Of a stretch of 64,000 nucleotides of DNA, positions 11,769 through 23,700 are shown one piece after another. The notes beneath the pieces are model-generated. The model was not told the origin of the DNA, did no database searches, and saw nothing but the letters and a program-made list of their open reading frames with translations. How positions within the stretch are numbered: position 1 is the stretch's first letter; each line of letters starts with the position of its first letter. Source of the stretch: Hofstenia miamia (taxonomy: Eukaryota > Xenacoelomorpha > Acoela); NCBI GenBank assembly GCA_004352715.1, contig SCFE01000013.1, positions 413,183 to 477,182 of the forward strand, written 5' to 3'. A program made the position numbers and the translations under genes.

Positions 11769-12568
11769 CCCAGATAACAATTTAAGGTCTAAACAACGTT
11801 GTTTTTGGTTGTTGTTATGTGGTTGTTTTATGTGACAAAAACAATGTTGTTTTAACGTTGAAATGGTACCATTTCATTGGTCGAAACAACGTTGCTTCAA
11901 CAACGTCACATTTGGTTGTTTTTTTATTCATGAAACAGCAATATTTTGAGGTTTTGAGGACATTGTTTTATGTTGTCACATTGTTGTTTTAGCATTACTT
12001 TTGTATGCAAAATAAAATTTTATATTGCTAAGCAGTTCAAACATTGCTGTTTAAACAAACACAAGCCCAACAAAGGGCAGACCACTATCTTTGAGATACT
12101 GTTAAGCATATTCAATACAAACATTTAAATGAATGTCTTGTATATAAATGATAACAATGAGCATAAAAATATGCCAAATTTAACAAAAATTTAAAAATCT
12201 AAAATTAAGCACAATTTTGAAATTGTACTTTCTTAAGTCGTGAAAAATCTCTTCAGCTCAATTGTAATTTATGATATTTAACAGTCAATGTCAAGGTGTC
12301 CAAATATTCATGAATAAATTATTTTGAAAATTCACTTATCTGGTATATTATAATTTTTCACAAATAAAAAATATCAAAAAAGGTTTTGTAAATCCTTTTT
12401 TATATAAAAGGATCTAGTAATAGAATAACAAAGTGAGTTAAATTTGCAAGCATCTGCTCACTGATTATTTTTTACTAAAGTTATTATTATGATGTTAGTG
12501 GTTGCTGCAACAACCAAAAGTATGAAACAACTATAAACAACGTAAAAACAACCAAAATTGTTATCTGG
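11769..12568. mobile_element. 800-bp MITE with GTTGTT-type subterminal repeats
   Basis: Terminal inverted repeats CCAGATAACAATTT (11770-11783) and its exact complement (12555-12568) bound the element, with TA on each side (11767-11768, 12569-12570). Subterminal DNA is rich in AACAACG and GGTTGTTG units. The interior (about 12010-12480) shares stretches with the interior of the MITE at 505-1510, although their ends and subterminal repeats are unrelated. There is no coding capacity. Confidence 0.65.
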
Positions 12569-12570
12569 TA

Positions 12571-14320
12571 GGGCAATGCATTTCTGCCTCATTTTTGTTC
12601 ATATTACTGTAAATTGCTAGGCTGTGATTACAGTAGGCCTTCGGTTACATTCATAGGCGTTTGGATGATTTTATGACGTGGGGACATTTACAGTGATCAA
12701 GTGAGTGAGATAAATTTTTGAAAATGTTGAAAAAAATAGACCTTAGAATTGCATTTCACGACTTTATTGAGAGCAAATTCACAAGTAGTGAAATAAAAAA
12801 TGATATTTTCACCCTGATTTTGTGTTTAGCTTTATTGTGCAGAAGGAGTTGCCTGACCTACCAGGAAGTTCGTCCCCTTAACCCTCTGTGACTACGACCA
12901 TGTTCTCTTGTTTATTGGAAAAGCCACTAGAAAAGTGCGCAGAAAAAAGTCATCAAGAATATTTTGTTATCTAAGCCCTAATTCTGATTTTTTTATATGT
13001 TTGTAACAGGTAAAATAAAGAGTAATTGTGAAACCGCAAAACCAAGAGTGATTTCTATACATTCATTTAATTGTGGTTTGCAGAGATAACAAGATTCTTT
13101 TGCGGATCTCCAGCAATACTGTCTAGACTTTAGAAATATATTTTACTTTGTAAGTTAGCCTATCTTGTGTCATTAACGAAATTTGGTTGGTCAACTACAA
13201 TTCAGATCTAGTATTGAATATTCCAATCCAACTACACCACAATCGAGCATTGCCAAAAAGTATTTTAGAAGGAAGTTGATATCTGTCTTACAGACTTGAA
13301 TCATCAATTTGCAGTGCAATCGTTTTTTATCCCAGAGATAGGCACTGGTCGGACCCCAGCTTAGAAAGTTATGTGTCAAAAACGTGCCAAATAAAATAAA
13401 ATATAGCAAGATTGTAAATATAAATAAATTTTATGCCCATACTCGAGGGTGTAAAACATTAATGGATTGAGAGCAATAATTGCCATACCATATCATACAA
13501 TAATGGAATGAACAGAATTTTAATATTGCCAATATTTATGGAAGGTAGTTCCACATTTTAAAATCATTTTGACATAATGGCATTATTGTAACATATTTTT
13601 TAAACATAAAAACGTAATGAAAATGCTATTTTACACCTGTAAAATATTGCGCCAAAACATAAACTATTGATTAACCACTTATTGTACATTCATCACAAAC
13701 AACGCAGATTGATTACATAATTCCTTTCGCTGCTCATGAGTTGAAGAAATTTGGCCTCCAAGCAAAAACATGAATTAATTGCAGTAATTAGGTAATCGTT
13801 TGCTAATGCAGTTGATTGGTAAAAGCTTTTCTACACAAATTTCTTAACATTTGATACAACTCAACGGCGTTATTATAAGGCCTGATTTCTATTTTATTAT
13901 TTTTCTATTTATTTGCCCTTCCCTAGAATGACCTCGTAAATTCGATTGTGCCCAAAAAGTCTTCGCTAAATTAATATAAATACCTATCAATTTTTTAAGT
14001 CGATCTTGATGTAGTAAAATTATTTATTTCTTAGCAAGTTAGTACCAATCATTCATCAATCATGCAAATAGAAATACTCCGAATTATATATAAAGATTAG
14101 AAATTTGAAAAGTACTACCACATACTCTTGGTGCGTGAACCTAAAAAAAATTGGTTATATTTCAAATAAATTTAAGTTATTCATATGTGATATATACCAA
14201 CTAGAAAATTCGAAAACTTCTGCCTTTATTAATTATAATACAAAAGATTTTTTCCAATTAGACTGATTATTCTACTGACTAAGAAACTATTTGCTGCCAC
14301 TCTTAGTAATACCCAACCCT
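12571..14320. other. no gene recognised
   Basis: AT-rich sequence without a convincing open frame, splice-bounded exon pattern, RNA gene or repeat boundary. The 72-residue open stretch at 13191-13409 (minus) has no recognisable pattern. Confidence 0.4.
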
Positions 14321-14328
14321 CTCCTTCA

Positions 14329-15049
14329 ATGCTAATGATTCAGAAGAAAATGTCAATTGAATATAATACTACTTTCTTAAATACATTGAAAAAAGCTGAA
14401 CTCATTGATCTTATTTTGGAACGACAAAGAAAACAAACAGTAATGGAAAGCCGGCTATCTGTACTCCTCCAACCCTCCACCAGCAAGACCACCACTGGAC
14501 ACTCAGCCAGTCTCAAGAGAATATCTTCACCATACACTTTCAGACTATGAACAAAGAAATTTAGATAAACTAGGTGAATTAAAAAATGATATTTTTGTGT
14601 CTATCAATTCACTAATGAAAACAAATAAAAACCAAACAACACAAGTCACTAACACTGAAAACCTGTCAATGCCCACAATACCAACATCTCCACACTGAAG
14701 AAGAGCCACATCTCCAATGCTGACAACACAACAAATGTTTGATATAAAATCAAAAAAAACCAGTCTCAATGCTACCAGATCACCCCCCCCCCTCAACATG
14801 GATATGAAAATATCAAGACCACCTCAATTTTACACAAACAAATTTGACATAGCAGGTCAAAAATTTTGAGAATGGCTTGTATTATTTAAAATATTTCTTT
14901 TACAGCACAACAGCACCAAAGAAAATGGTGGAACCCAAATATCACTATTTCTGAGAGGAAGAGCTCTACAAGTATACCTCAACCTAGAAAGTGAAACACT
15001 AGCAGATTATGACAAGCACACAAACATTTTGGCAGAGTGTTTACAATAT
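14329..15049 (+). pseudogene. retrotransposon gag fragment, plus strand
   Basis: The frame beginning MLMIQKKMSIEYN continues, after a frame change near 14520, into a capsid-like segment: SRPPQFYTNKFD, then EWLVLFKIFLLQHNSTKENG, then ISLFLRGRALQVYLNLESE. This Trp-rich helix followed by a 'sLFLrGrAlxvYxxL' helix is the classical LTR-retrotransposon gag pattern. In-frame TGA codons at two or three places show decay. It is a different gag family from the two gypsy copies in this window. No pol follows it. Confidence 0.65.
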
Positions 15050-15079
15050 TGATCATTAATGGGATGAGGTTTCTCTCTA

Positions 15080-16200
15080 ATAGGTTGGTCATGATGAAGC
15101 TCCAGCTGTTTGGGGCCAGTGCCCTTTTTAGATTAGATTTTCTTCATCAGTTTGGTTGGCTATCTCTTCTACATCCTCAGAGGTGTAAAATCCATCCTCG
15201 CTGATGGCAATCTGGTTTTGGGTGCGCTTGTTGACCACATTGTCAGCATTTAGCTTCTTCCATGTTAGTAGGCTTTGTTGTTTGTGGAATTCTCAATATC
15301 AGTGTTTTTTGGTTTTGGTATATATTTGAAAGTGGTGTTAGTAACTTGTTGAATGTTAATAAATTTGTTGTTAAATCAACATCTTTCATATTCTATCAGC
15401 ATCATCTTTCATTTTGCAGCTATACAGTAGTATCTGGTACTGATTTCTGATGTTTTCATTTTTGAAATAAGCACCTAGATTTTTTACTAGTTTATCATAA
15501 TTGATTTTACTTTCTGGGTCCAAACTGATGTATACACTGAGTGCTTTGTCTTTTAAAAAAGGGATAACTGAGCAAAACCATTTTCTTTTGTTACACCTTG
15601 TTGCAAATCATAGATTTTAAAATTCAAAAATGACAATCCACTCAGGGGACATTTGAGCACTACTGCTTGTTTTTCCTGTAAAGTATGGAGGAGTTATTGT
15701 TATCCTTAGATTGGGTTACATGGGTTTGTCTGGTAACATAGATTTTTGTTTAGTTATATTAGTATCAAAGTCTTATTGCAGTGTTTGCTCTTCAATTGCT
15801 CTGATCCTTAGAGGGGAAAATTTCGGTTTTTCTCAGTATTTTTGCCGGTATCTGCGGAGTGACTGCTGGAATTAAATTGGAGTTCTCTGCTAGGGCCGTA
15901 GCAGTTGGTTGAGTGACATTTCTTTGCAGTTCATTAGATTTAATCATAGCCTACTTTTATTTTGTAATTCCATAATATTTTGACACAATTGATTTTATTG
16001 AGTATCTGGAATGTATGATGCTTAGGAAATGACTCTTTCTTCCATTTGATCACTAGAAGGTTGGGGATTTTGTGCAGTTATCATTATCGATAATTGGGTT
16101 TTCAGCATTTGTAGTTGTTCTCACATATTGATAATAATATTCGCGAGTTGACTTTATTTGTTTTAGGACATTAGGATTTGGTATTCGGAATTTTCAGTAG
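15080..16200 (-). pseudogene. retrotransposon gag fragment, minus strand, with zinc knuckle
   Basis: Convergent with the previous fragment and homologous to it. Minus-strand reading gives PPYFTGK and EWIVIFEF, then TKENGFAQLS, KALSVYISLDPESK, LGAYFKNENIRNQYQILL. Further 3' (about 15195-15235) is a CX2CX4HX4C zinc knuckle whose second position is a stop codon. Another frame across the same place reads a 27-residue acidic stretch ending at a stop. Gag proteins coat the RNA genome; this copy has several stops and frame breaks. Its N-terminal part (about 15960-16200) contains an SDQMEERV stretch. Confidence 0.6.
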
Positions 16201-16261
16201 TCATTTTTTTCAATATTACTTTTCATAGTAAGAGAGAGTAAAGGTAGATCTAAGAATAATA

Positions 16262-16545
16262 TAAAAGAGGTAGGGCTTCAGATTAATTGTGATAAAACGT
16301 AGGTGATGGTATTAAATACTACAGGAAATACTCCAGATAGTGATTATCTTGACTAAGAGTACTAAATTTGCGATTTCTGGGAATACATATTGATAAAAAT
16401 GTAAGCTTTGGTGCAATACCTTAAAACAAAAACGATTAAAGTCGGATCTCATTAAGGAGGTATATGAATCATACATTGAAAGTATGCTAATCTATTCTTC
16501 TAAATTAAGCGTAGTATCAAGACATGCAAGTTAAATTATTGGTGA
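16262..16545 (+). pseudogene. LINE-type reverse transcriptase fragment
   Basis: The plus strand reads EVGLQINCDKT followed by a stop and VMVLNT, then in another frame LRFLGIHIDKNVSF, then KSDLIKEVYESYIESMLIYSS. GLxIN..KT and FLGIxID followed by the 'yxsyIeSxLxYss' helix are the post-catalytic RT and thumb pattern of non-LTR retrotransposons. The fragment is short, with frame changes, and the clade (jockey/CR1/RTE-like) cannot be resolved. Confidence 0.6.
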
Positions 16546-18948
16546 ATCGTCAGTAAAAATCAAGAAACAAGTCATGGAGCAGTATGCCACGATTCCAATT
16601 CTGTCTTATCATCCATTTTATCTTTACTTAGAAAGCATTTAAACAAATTTGACTGCAAGAAATAAACATTTATTATTCTCGCATTAGGTCTGACAAGTTT
16701 TGTCAAAGAGCCGACGTTTTAATGATCCGAGCCTAGCTTGAGCAACGCATCGGATATAAAACGAGCCCAAAACGGCTAAAACAAATTTATTGTTCTCTTT
16801 ATTAATTTGATAATGCAGATTTTTCTTATTTTTCGTCCAATTTTAAATAATAGGAAGAGCTAGGTAGGAAATTCTGAAAGCGCAATAATGTAGCATAATC
16901 TAAAAAAAACAAACAGAAAAGAAAAGCAACCGAAATCGAATAACAATTTAAATTTATTTGTATTACGTTGTACTTTAATAGATTAGCATCAAGTCAGTTT
17001 ATTTGAAAATGTTGTAAAGCAAGTATTTGCCACTTAACCTTTTGACAAATCACATGTGGACAAGTTAGCTGCATGTTGATTTTAGATAGCCACTATTTTC
17101 ACGCAGAACTATTCTACGTAGACGGCAGAAATAAAATGGTGACAGGTACTTGTTTAGAGATAAATATGTTTATAATAATTTGATATAAATATATACTACT
17201 AGAAACAGTAAGTTGATGGAAAATAAACTCATTAGTAGTTTACTTATCTTTATTTCGGTTTGATTAACTATTAGATAAATGCGCAGCTAAGCATTTAATG
17301 CATGTAACGATTGATAGGCTGTTGCGAGGAGAAATTAGTTAAGTGCCTTGATCAACCACATGCATTTAGGTTATGGCTACGAATAGGAGTTTTTTACATC
17401 ATGCCTAGCTGGCTAATGATCTTGTGTTGTCACATATAGTAACAAATTCGCAATAAGGCTATGTTATGAGTAGAGCCAAACATCGTCGAGACTAAATAGA
17501 GCCGACCCGAGCAAAGTTGAGCTTAAGACTATCGGCTCGGGGATAAGTCTGGCTTGGACGAACCATGACAAGTGCAGTTTTCCCTATATTGCAATGAAAT
17601 TTTAGAATGACTTAATTGAAGCATGTTGCAAAAATCTTGCTTTTACTATTGCAAATATTTTTAAAGAAGTTTTAGTTTATTTGAACTTAAAACAATTTTA
17701 TCTATCCAAATCCATTTTTGTAGTATAGTTTTAATATTTCCAGTCTAGTTTCTAAATCCATGTCTAAAGTTAAAAAGTACTGGAAAAATAACAAAATGAT
17801 TATGCATACCATAAATTCCCTTTATATAGTTATAAAATGACGAAATATTTCATCATCTTTTCTGTGATTGGTTGAATTTTTTAGTTAGTTTAAAAGTCAA
17901 GCTACTTTTGACACACCCTGTATATACATATATATAAAATAGGGTGAGAAAGGAATACCTAATAGCGACATGATTCTTAAATTACATCCGGTGATAGAAT
18001 TGGGCCAGCTTAGCCCGGATGTCGCTTTGGGAAATGTTGTGTTCAGGTCGAGTTAGTAGGCTTATATTCTAGCCAAAATGACATTTTTGGATCTTAATTT
18101 CAGACATTTTTCATCTTAGTTGACACATCATAGGAAGAAAAATTTAAGCGTTATTTACTTTTATATATTGATAAGTGGGTTTATTCATCATATGCAGGAA
18201 ACTGTGAACGTCTCTGCTCACAAATGCATTGGTTGTGATTCTGGATTGAATATCAATGGTGAATTATTCTAGACTATGTCAGCCCTCACATAGTATCACT
18301 AATTTTGATTTTCGAAGTGAGTTCTCATGCTAAAACGATTGTAATATACCGTTACTAATGTCATCCTATTGGCTTTTTGAAAAATATATAAAAAAATTGT
18401 ATATGCTTGCACTTTAAGTTAATTTAGCCCAAATGTGCGAAGTCAATCAGAGAAATGCATTTCTCCTCAAGTGTCAACTGTTACAGACCATCATTCAAGC
18501 TTTGCTCCAATAACAGCTGAGGCGTTAGAATAAATATATTCCAATCAATATCTGGGAATTGTAAAAGGATTCTAAATTTTTATATATTGTAATACAGTTT
18601 GTTTATTATATTTCTTATCTTTGTAAAATTTTTCTCACATAAGTAATAGTATCTAACCTTGAGCAATCCAATTCCCGATCAAAAAGCAGGAAGTTTTCCT
18701 TTACTTCTAAGTATATGAGATTAAAAAATATAAACTGTTTTTGTTATGCTTATGCAATAACAACAAAACAGCGTTAATTTTTAAAAGTAGTAGTGATATT
18801 TTTGTTATAATTACGTTGTTTAGTCTAGTTATTCATGAACTTGAACTTAGTAAAAATCTATCTATCTAAACCTTGGGAATAAAATATACTAGACATATAA
18901 GTAGCATAATATTTAGTGGTAAAATTAGTAATATGTTTTGTTGAATAA
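16546..18948. other. intergenic DNA, no gene recognised
   Basis: AT-rich. Clusters of GAGCC/CCGAG at 16705-16785 and 17475-17570 hint at the ends of a small inverted-repeat element, but I could not align them convincingly. A TTTGACACACCCTGTATA stretch at 17908-17925 resembles ends seen in mariner elements. No partner end is visible. No promoter for the GPCR can be claimed. Confidence 0.3.
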
Positions 18949-19818
18949 ATGAATTGCAAATTTGATGAAGACGAATATTTATTCATTATTGACAGTTGCT
19001 GTGGAGTAGTTGGATGTCTGGGTTTATTTTTAAACTATTTATCATATAAAACTGCAAGCTATCACCAATCAGAAGATATACCTTGCCATACAGCTTATTT
19101 TATAAAACTCCTTGCAGTTGCTGATAGCTTGTCTCTAATTGGAGATATTTTACCATTTGAAACAAGGAATAATCTCATAGTGAACAACGATTTAGTTTTG
19201 AATATATTTTTCAAAGTTTACGTAGCATTTGATATCACTTCAACAACAACAGCTGGATTCATAATTGTACTTATTTCTTTGGATCGCTATTTGCAAATTT
19301 CACGCAATCAATTTTACATCGACAAGTGCAAACAGTCCAAACGATTTCAACATACAATAATGATTATAGTGGCATGTGAATTTTTCTTCACGTTCTTTGT
19401 GATAGCTTATATTGTAAGGAGAGACAAAGGAAACATTCTACCTACGACTTTTAAATTGCCCCCACATGCATTTGAATTTGTAGGTCAACCGCTTATAGTT
19501 GCAGTGTTAAATGTAGCCTCAATTTTTACTATATATCAGAATTCGATTACATTTATTTCTGCCTCTGGACACAAGGCAGTTTCGAAGTTCTTTGCTGTCA
19601 CAACAGTGTTTTTGCTGACAAATATTCCATGTTTCTTCATTATGATACTCAGTCATTATTTTCTCTGCTACAATCATCTGCTGCTGAGTCTAAAGAACTT
19701 TCTTTTGATAGTCAACTGCTCTGTGAATTTTTTTCTCTATTGCATATCGGGAAAAGTTTTTCGGAATGCTTTTAAAGGCTTGCTTAGAGACAATAATATT
19801 GTTAAAAAATTTAAGTGA
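18949..19818 (+). CDS. class A (rhodopsin-like) GPCR, single exon, 289 aa
   Basis: An intact intronless frame from ATG to TGA encodes a seven-helix membrane protein. TM1 is about residues 12-33 with LNY at 28-30 in place of the usual GN; TM2 47-70 with LAVAD (55-59). TM3 81-111 ends in LDRY (DRY at 112-114). TM4 is 134-156, TM5 175-197, TM6 210-238 and TM7 243-267 with NFFLY (260-264), a variant of NPxxY. Helix 8 (FRNAFKGLL) follows. It is short for the family because the N-terminus and loops are minimal. The protein contains no tryptophan at all, so W4.50 and W6.48 are absent, and I see no Cys pair for the usual TM3-ECL2 disulfide. The receptor should couple to G proteins at the plasma membrane; the ligand is unknown. 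A chemosensory or peptide receptor of a lineage-specific expansion is plausible. Confidence 0.85.
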   Translation: MNCKFDEDEYLFIIDSCCGVVGCLGLFLNYLSYKTASYHQSEDIPCHTAYFIKLLAVADSLSLIGDILPFETRNNLIVNNDLVLNIFFKVYVAFDITSTTTAGFIIVLISLDRYLQISRNQFYIDKCKQSKRFQHTIMIIVACEFFFTFFVIAYIVRRDKGNILPTTFKLPPHAFEFVGQPLIVAVLNVASIFTIYQNSITFISASGHKAVSKFFAVTTVFLLTNIPCFFIMILSHYFLCYNHLLLSLKNFLLIVNCSVNFFLYCISGKVFRNAFKGLLRDNNIVKKFK

Positions 19819-19821
19819 AAC

Positions 19822-20765
19822 TAATATAGATGTATTACAATAATGACGTTTTATTTTGAACACTCATATTTAAAGAAAGCACATGCGAATTGCAATGTCC
19901 CAGTAGAACCTGCGCTGTAAACTTTGAAGGCACCATATAAACGCCGCTTCGCAGATAAACTTTCATTGTAAGCCATTTTCAAGAATCCTAAGTGGTGTAG
20001 TAAGCAATTTACAAGAATTATAAGTGGCCTTGTAAGCTGCATTATTGATTTGCAAAGCAGGTTAATATTTTTTTCAAATTAAATATGAATATTATTAAAA
20101 ACTTATTGAAATACAAATTTGTAAAGCAACTAAAATATAAGCAATGTCAACTAAATAGAAATGAGGCAAGTACAACAAAGAGTGTGATATAATTCATAAG
20201 CCTATATTTTATAAGCATCCTTTATCATGTATTAGCAAAAAATATGCATATTATTCACTATTAAGCTCATCTCTTCTTCCTTCTCACAAAGCCATTTCTT
20301 TATATAAGAAATGTATTAGCCAAATGGGAAAAGAACCTCACTGTGTAAATCAAAATGGAAATACATAATTAGAACTTGATCAATTCACATCTTCAAATAT
20401 CATGCTTAGCAACAAAAAGTTTGCGATATTGTAAAAAACAATATAAGTGTAAATATAAAACTCTTTTCTTGATAGATGTAAACCATCTCGATCTTAATTT
20501 TTAAGAAATGAAGAAAATTCAACAGAGACAGCATTTAAATAGTCTAGGTATTCTCTGAAAAAATATATCTACATATATAAAATAACAATATTTCAATATT
20601 TTGAGTCAATTGAAATTCACAAGAAATAAGTTCTTCAATGAGGCTTTCTCCCGATTCTGTTAGATGCTTGTAGTAACAATTGGGTATTTCATTTTTCATT
20701 AGAGTGCAAACCACCGAAAGCTTTGGGAATCGCCGCTTTGAATGGAACAAGTAACCAACAGTAGC
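19822..20765. other. intergenic, nothing firm
   Basis: The 3' flank of the GPCR. Minus-strand open stretches at 19851-20042 and 20544-20750 (68 residues, charged and Cys-containing) have no pattern I recognise. No transposon boundary is seen until CAGAGGCGGAC at 20767. Confidence 0.3.
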
Positions 20766-20766
20766 C

Positions 20767-22980
20767 AGAGGCGGACTAGGAAAAAAACGGGTCGGATGAT
20801 CACAACTGGAAATCGGCCCATAATTCGACTCACAGCTGGGACTATGCCCCTCTATTTGAAAATATTAGAGACATATTTAAGAAAGTGCCCAATTTGACCA
20901 ATTTTAAGCGCAACAATGAGAAAATAATTTCGCAAGGAGTGTGTGTTTCATGCCAAAATGTGAATGATTATAAGCGAAAATTCTAACAATTTGAGACGCT
21001 CACTACAAGACTTTTTTTACAAAGACTGCAACAACAAACGTTAACATAAATCAAAATATTGTTTCAAAGTGGTTCATATCATATATTCAAAAGCAATTTG
21101 GAAAAAAACTTGCTCTTTCAAGCGCTTTTATCGACCACATCCTCATTAATAACTAAAGCCAAAATATCCTGTTCCGATGCTAGCAGCATTAAAGAATCCA
21201 AATGATCATCACTCAAGGTGGATGTCAGACGTGTCTTGATGTACTTTAGTTTGGAAAGAGAACGCTCACAAGCAACCTGTGATAGTTAGAAGATATTTGT
21301 ATGCCAGAAACAGAACATGAAATGAGCTACTGTAAAGCGCGTAATTAAGTAAAACCAAGAAGCCACATAAAATACAGTTGTGGCATTCCCCTTTACATCT
21401 CACATTCTGCTTGCCTTTTTCTTCGGCTTCTGAGTCAGAGTCAACTGTTTTTTCCATTTCCTGAATTTGCTCTCCTGTCAGATGACTATCAATATCATGG
21501 TATACGGGCTTCCAAATATTGTTTGCAATATCTTCTCCTTAGCCCACCATCTAGTTTTGCCTAGAAGTGTGTTAAGTCGTCTACCATGATCAGCATATTT
21601 TCTCCATACATCCATTCGTAAATGCAATTCAAGGAAAAACATTGCACATGAGTTAAGCAGCCCAAAGAAATTCATTTCACTGGGAAAGTTTGCAGCGTCC
21701 AGCATCACCAGATTCAAGACATGCGCGTGACACCAAAGGTGAATTGATTAGGAGACACAGTAGTAATCCTTGCTGCAAAACCATTGTAGGCACCTTGCAT
21801 ATTGGATGCACCATCACGACACATTTCTTTATATCCAATTTCGAATCAGAAAAGCTTTGAATTAACTCAAACGTGTCTAATCCTGTGGCACTTACTTCAC
21901 TTGTTTCATACTGAAAAGACGTTCTTTAATCTGATTGTCTGCAACATATCATAAAATTGCACTATATTGGTCTGTTACACTTATGGCCTGAGTAGTATCC
22001 ATTTCAATTGAGAACATTTGTGCTTCCTGAACTTCTCTTACTATGACTGTGTGTACCTTGGTAGCAAGAGTATCAATAATGAAATTCACAGTTGTTTTTG
22101 ATAGAAATGAAACAAAACTGCCTCTACCCTTCCTTTGTGACTTGCCCTTTCATGCTGTAAGTGAAAACATCCACTGACTTTCCTTAATTGCTGGATCAAT
22201 ATGCTCCTTCAAACATGTATTGTAATGGCTTAGTAAGATAATAATCTCTAGAAATGTGCCAAGATCAATGTTAGGATTACTCAATGCAATGCAGCCTTAT
22301 GTCTTTTTCCACGATAAATTAATCCGCACTTTCTCACAAGCTTAATGACATCAATGCAACAACTTATGACATGTCTTCTGTTGGCAAATAACTTATTGTG
22401 TAATTCATTTCTATTTTTCATTAGTTGAGCTAAGATATCTGACTTACCAATTGTTAGAAAAAGTTCAGTGCATGAAGAATGGTTTGCTGTGAATTCCTGT
22501 TGTTCAATTCACATGTAAAGGTGCTTTACACTAAATTCCTTTAATCCCAATACATATAAACTCTCTTCCTTTACTAAATGCATGTCAAACTGAGCAAAAT
22601 AATGCGGAACGTCTGCTCGAATATGTTAACCATTCCCAGCATATACCATTCTTTCTGTAGTAGACCTTACGTAATTTATCAAATGGAACATTATCTGCCA
22701 GTTGTATTTTATGCTTCAAAAAGAGAAAAATTCATATAGGGATTTGGCATATACACCTGTACCAGAATCGTCCTCAACACCAACCGGGATATCGTCATAC
22801 ACACTAACTTCCAGAAGAACAGAAGCTAATGAGGCATCTGTTTGATGAGACTGACTAGAAGTTGGTGCAGAACCGCCATTAAACTAATCTACAAGTGAGT
22901 GACATTTTTCTGCATCTTATGTTAGAGCTTTTTTCTTCTTACTTCTCACCTTTGGCATTTCCTAGGCGCTTCATAACTAA
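20767..22980 (-). mobile_element. hAT-type DNA transposon remnant (ZMYM1/DUF4371-like)
   Basis: A CAGAGGCGGAC terminus at 20767 is typical of hAT-like ends (CAGxGGCGGAC). It lies beyond the 3' end of a degenerate transposase on the minus strand. The opposite terminus and an 8-bp duplication were not found. The upper limit given is where recognisable transposase sequence ends. Confidence 0.5.
21118..22960 (-). pseudogene. ZMYM1-like hAT transposase, degenerate
   Basis: Minus-strand fragments appear in family order. A Ser/Thr-rich N-terminal region lies at about 22880. HAT-like helices follow, with KLVRKCGLIYRGKRHK near 22310, then FLSKTTVNFIIDTLATK and EMDTTQAISVTDQYSA near 22000-22100. CRDGASNMQGAY (about 21786-21821) carries the DDE-type Asp. 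Then come NLVMLDAANFPSEMNFFGLL and a TRWWAKEKIL segment (21478-21717), and finally ERSLSKLKYIKTRL and LDSLMLLASEQDI, the C-terminal dimerisation motif ending at 21118. Stops and frame shifts occur throughout. A CACAG/GTTGC junction near 21285 could be a splice acceptor instead of a frameshift. The product would cut and paste its own DNA. Confidence 0.7.
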
Positions 22981-23425
22981 AAGTAATATAGTTAAAAACA
23001 GATAGAAAATATAATTATACACATAAGGCATACGAAAGTATATAGATTTTCAAACAATGTTGTCACATGCAAATTTTGCTAATAAACTTATTTCAAAATT
23101 TTAACATTGTAATATAGTATTAAAGTAACTCTAAAGAATGCTGAAAAGAGCTAAAAAAATTGAATAAGAATTGACAGAGTACTGGCAGTCTAAATATAGA
23201 CAAGTCACTATATTAGACAGCCATAAAATATAACAGAAAGCTATAATGTATATAAGATAAAGTCATCCAAATATAGTATTTTAGACAGATTTCAAAGTAA
23301 TATTATACAGAAGACAAAACTACAAGACAAAATTCTTGGTACAATCAAGCATGACAATCGCATAGTCTAACCATAGCCTTAGAGTGGTAATAGTAGAAGG
23401 ACTTGGCAAGTAGAGTTGAATTTCT

Positions 23426-23623
23426 TTACAGTGGAAACTGTTTTGGATGATACAATTCTAGGTGGATGAGCACACTGAAGAGACCGTGTTGTTTTAACAA
23501 ATCTTGGATATTTCCAGTTTCGTCATTCAAGTCTAACAGATCCTTCAGTACAAACATTTTTAAATTCGTAGCAACTTTATAGTCTAACTGTGCAATACAT
23601 TTTGAGAAATACAACATCTCCAA
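23426..23623 (-). other. possible exon with a death-effector-like helix pattern
   Basis: A 65-codon minus-strand open stretch reads LDYKVATNLKMFVLKDLLDL, then NIQDLLKQHGLFSVLIHLEL. The spacing 'nLKxxvLxDLL ... DLLxxxGLfsvLxxLEL' resembles helices 2-5 of death-effector-type domains. There are no neighbouring exons or splice sites I can support, and an LTR begins 77 bp away. It may be chance or a host-gene relic disrupted by the retroelement. Confidence 0.2.
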
Positions 23624-23700
23624 ATAAAAACTTTAGATCTATGTTTGTGTTATTGTATATGCTCCACATAAAATGCACTTTAAACAATTGATTAGGAAAT

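Noticed and set aside
16705-17570. Inverted-repeat element with GAGCC/CCGAG-rich ends
   Set aside because: The candidate ends do not align over more than a few bases and there is no target duplication.
20544-20750. 68-residue minus-strand frame as an exon, possibly SOCS- or ankyrin-related
   Set aside because: Looked protein-like, but no motif could be defended and no splice context was seen.
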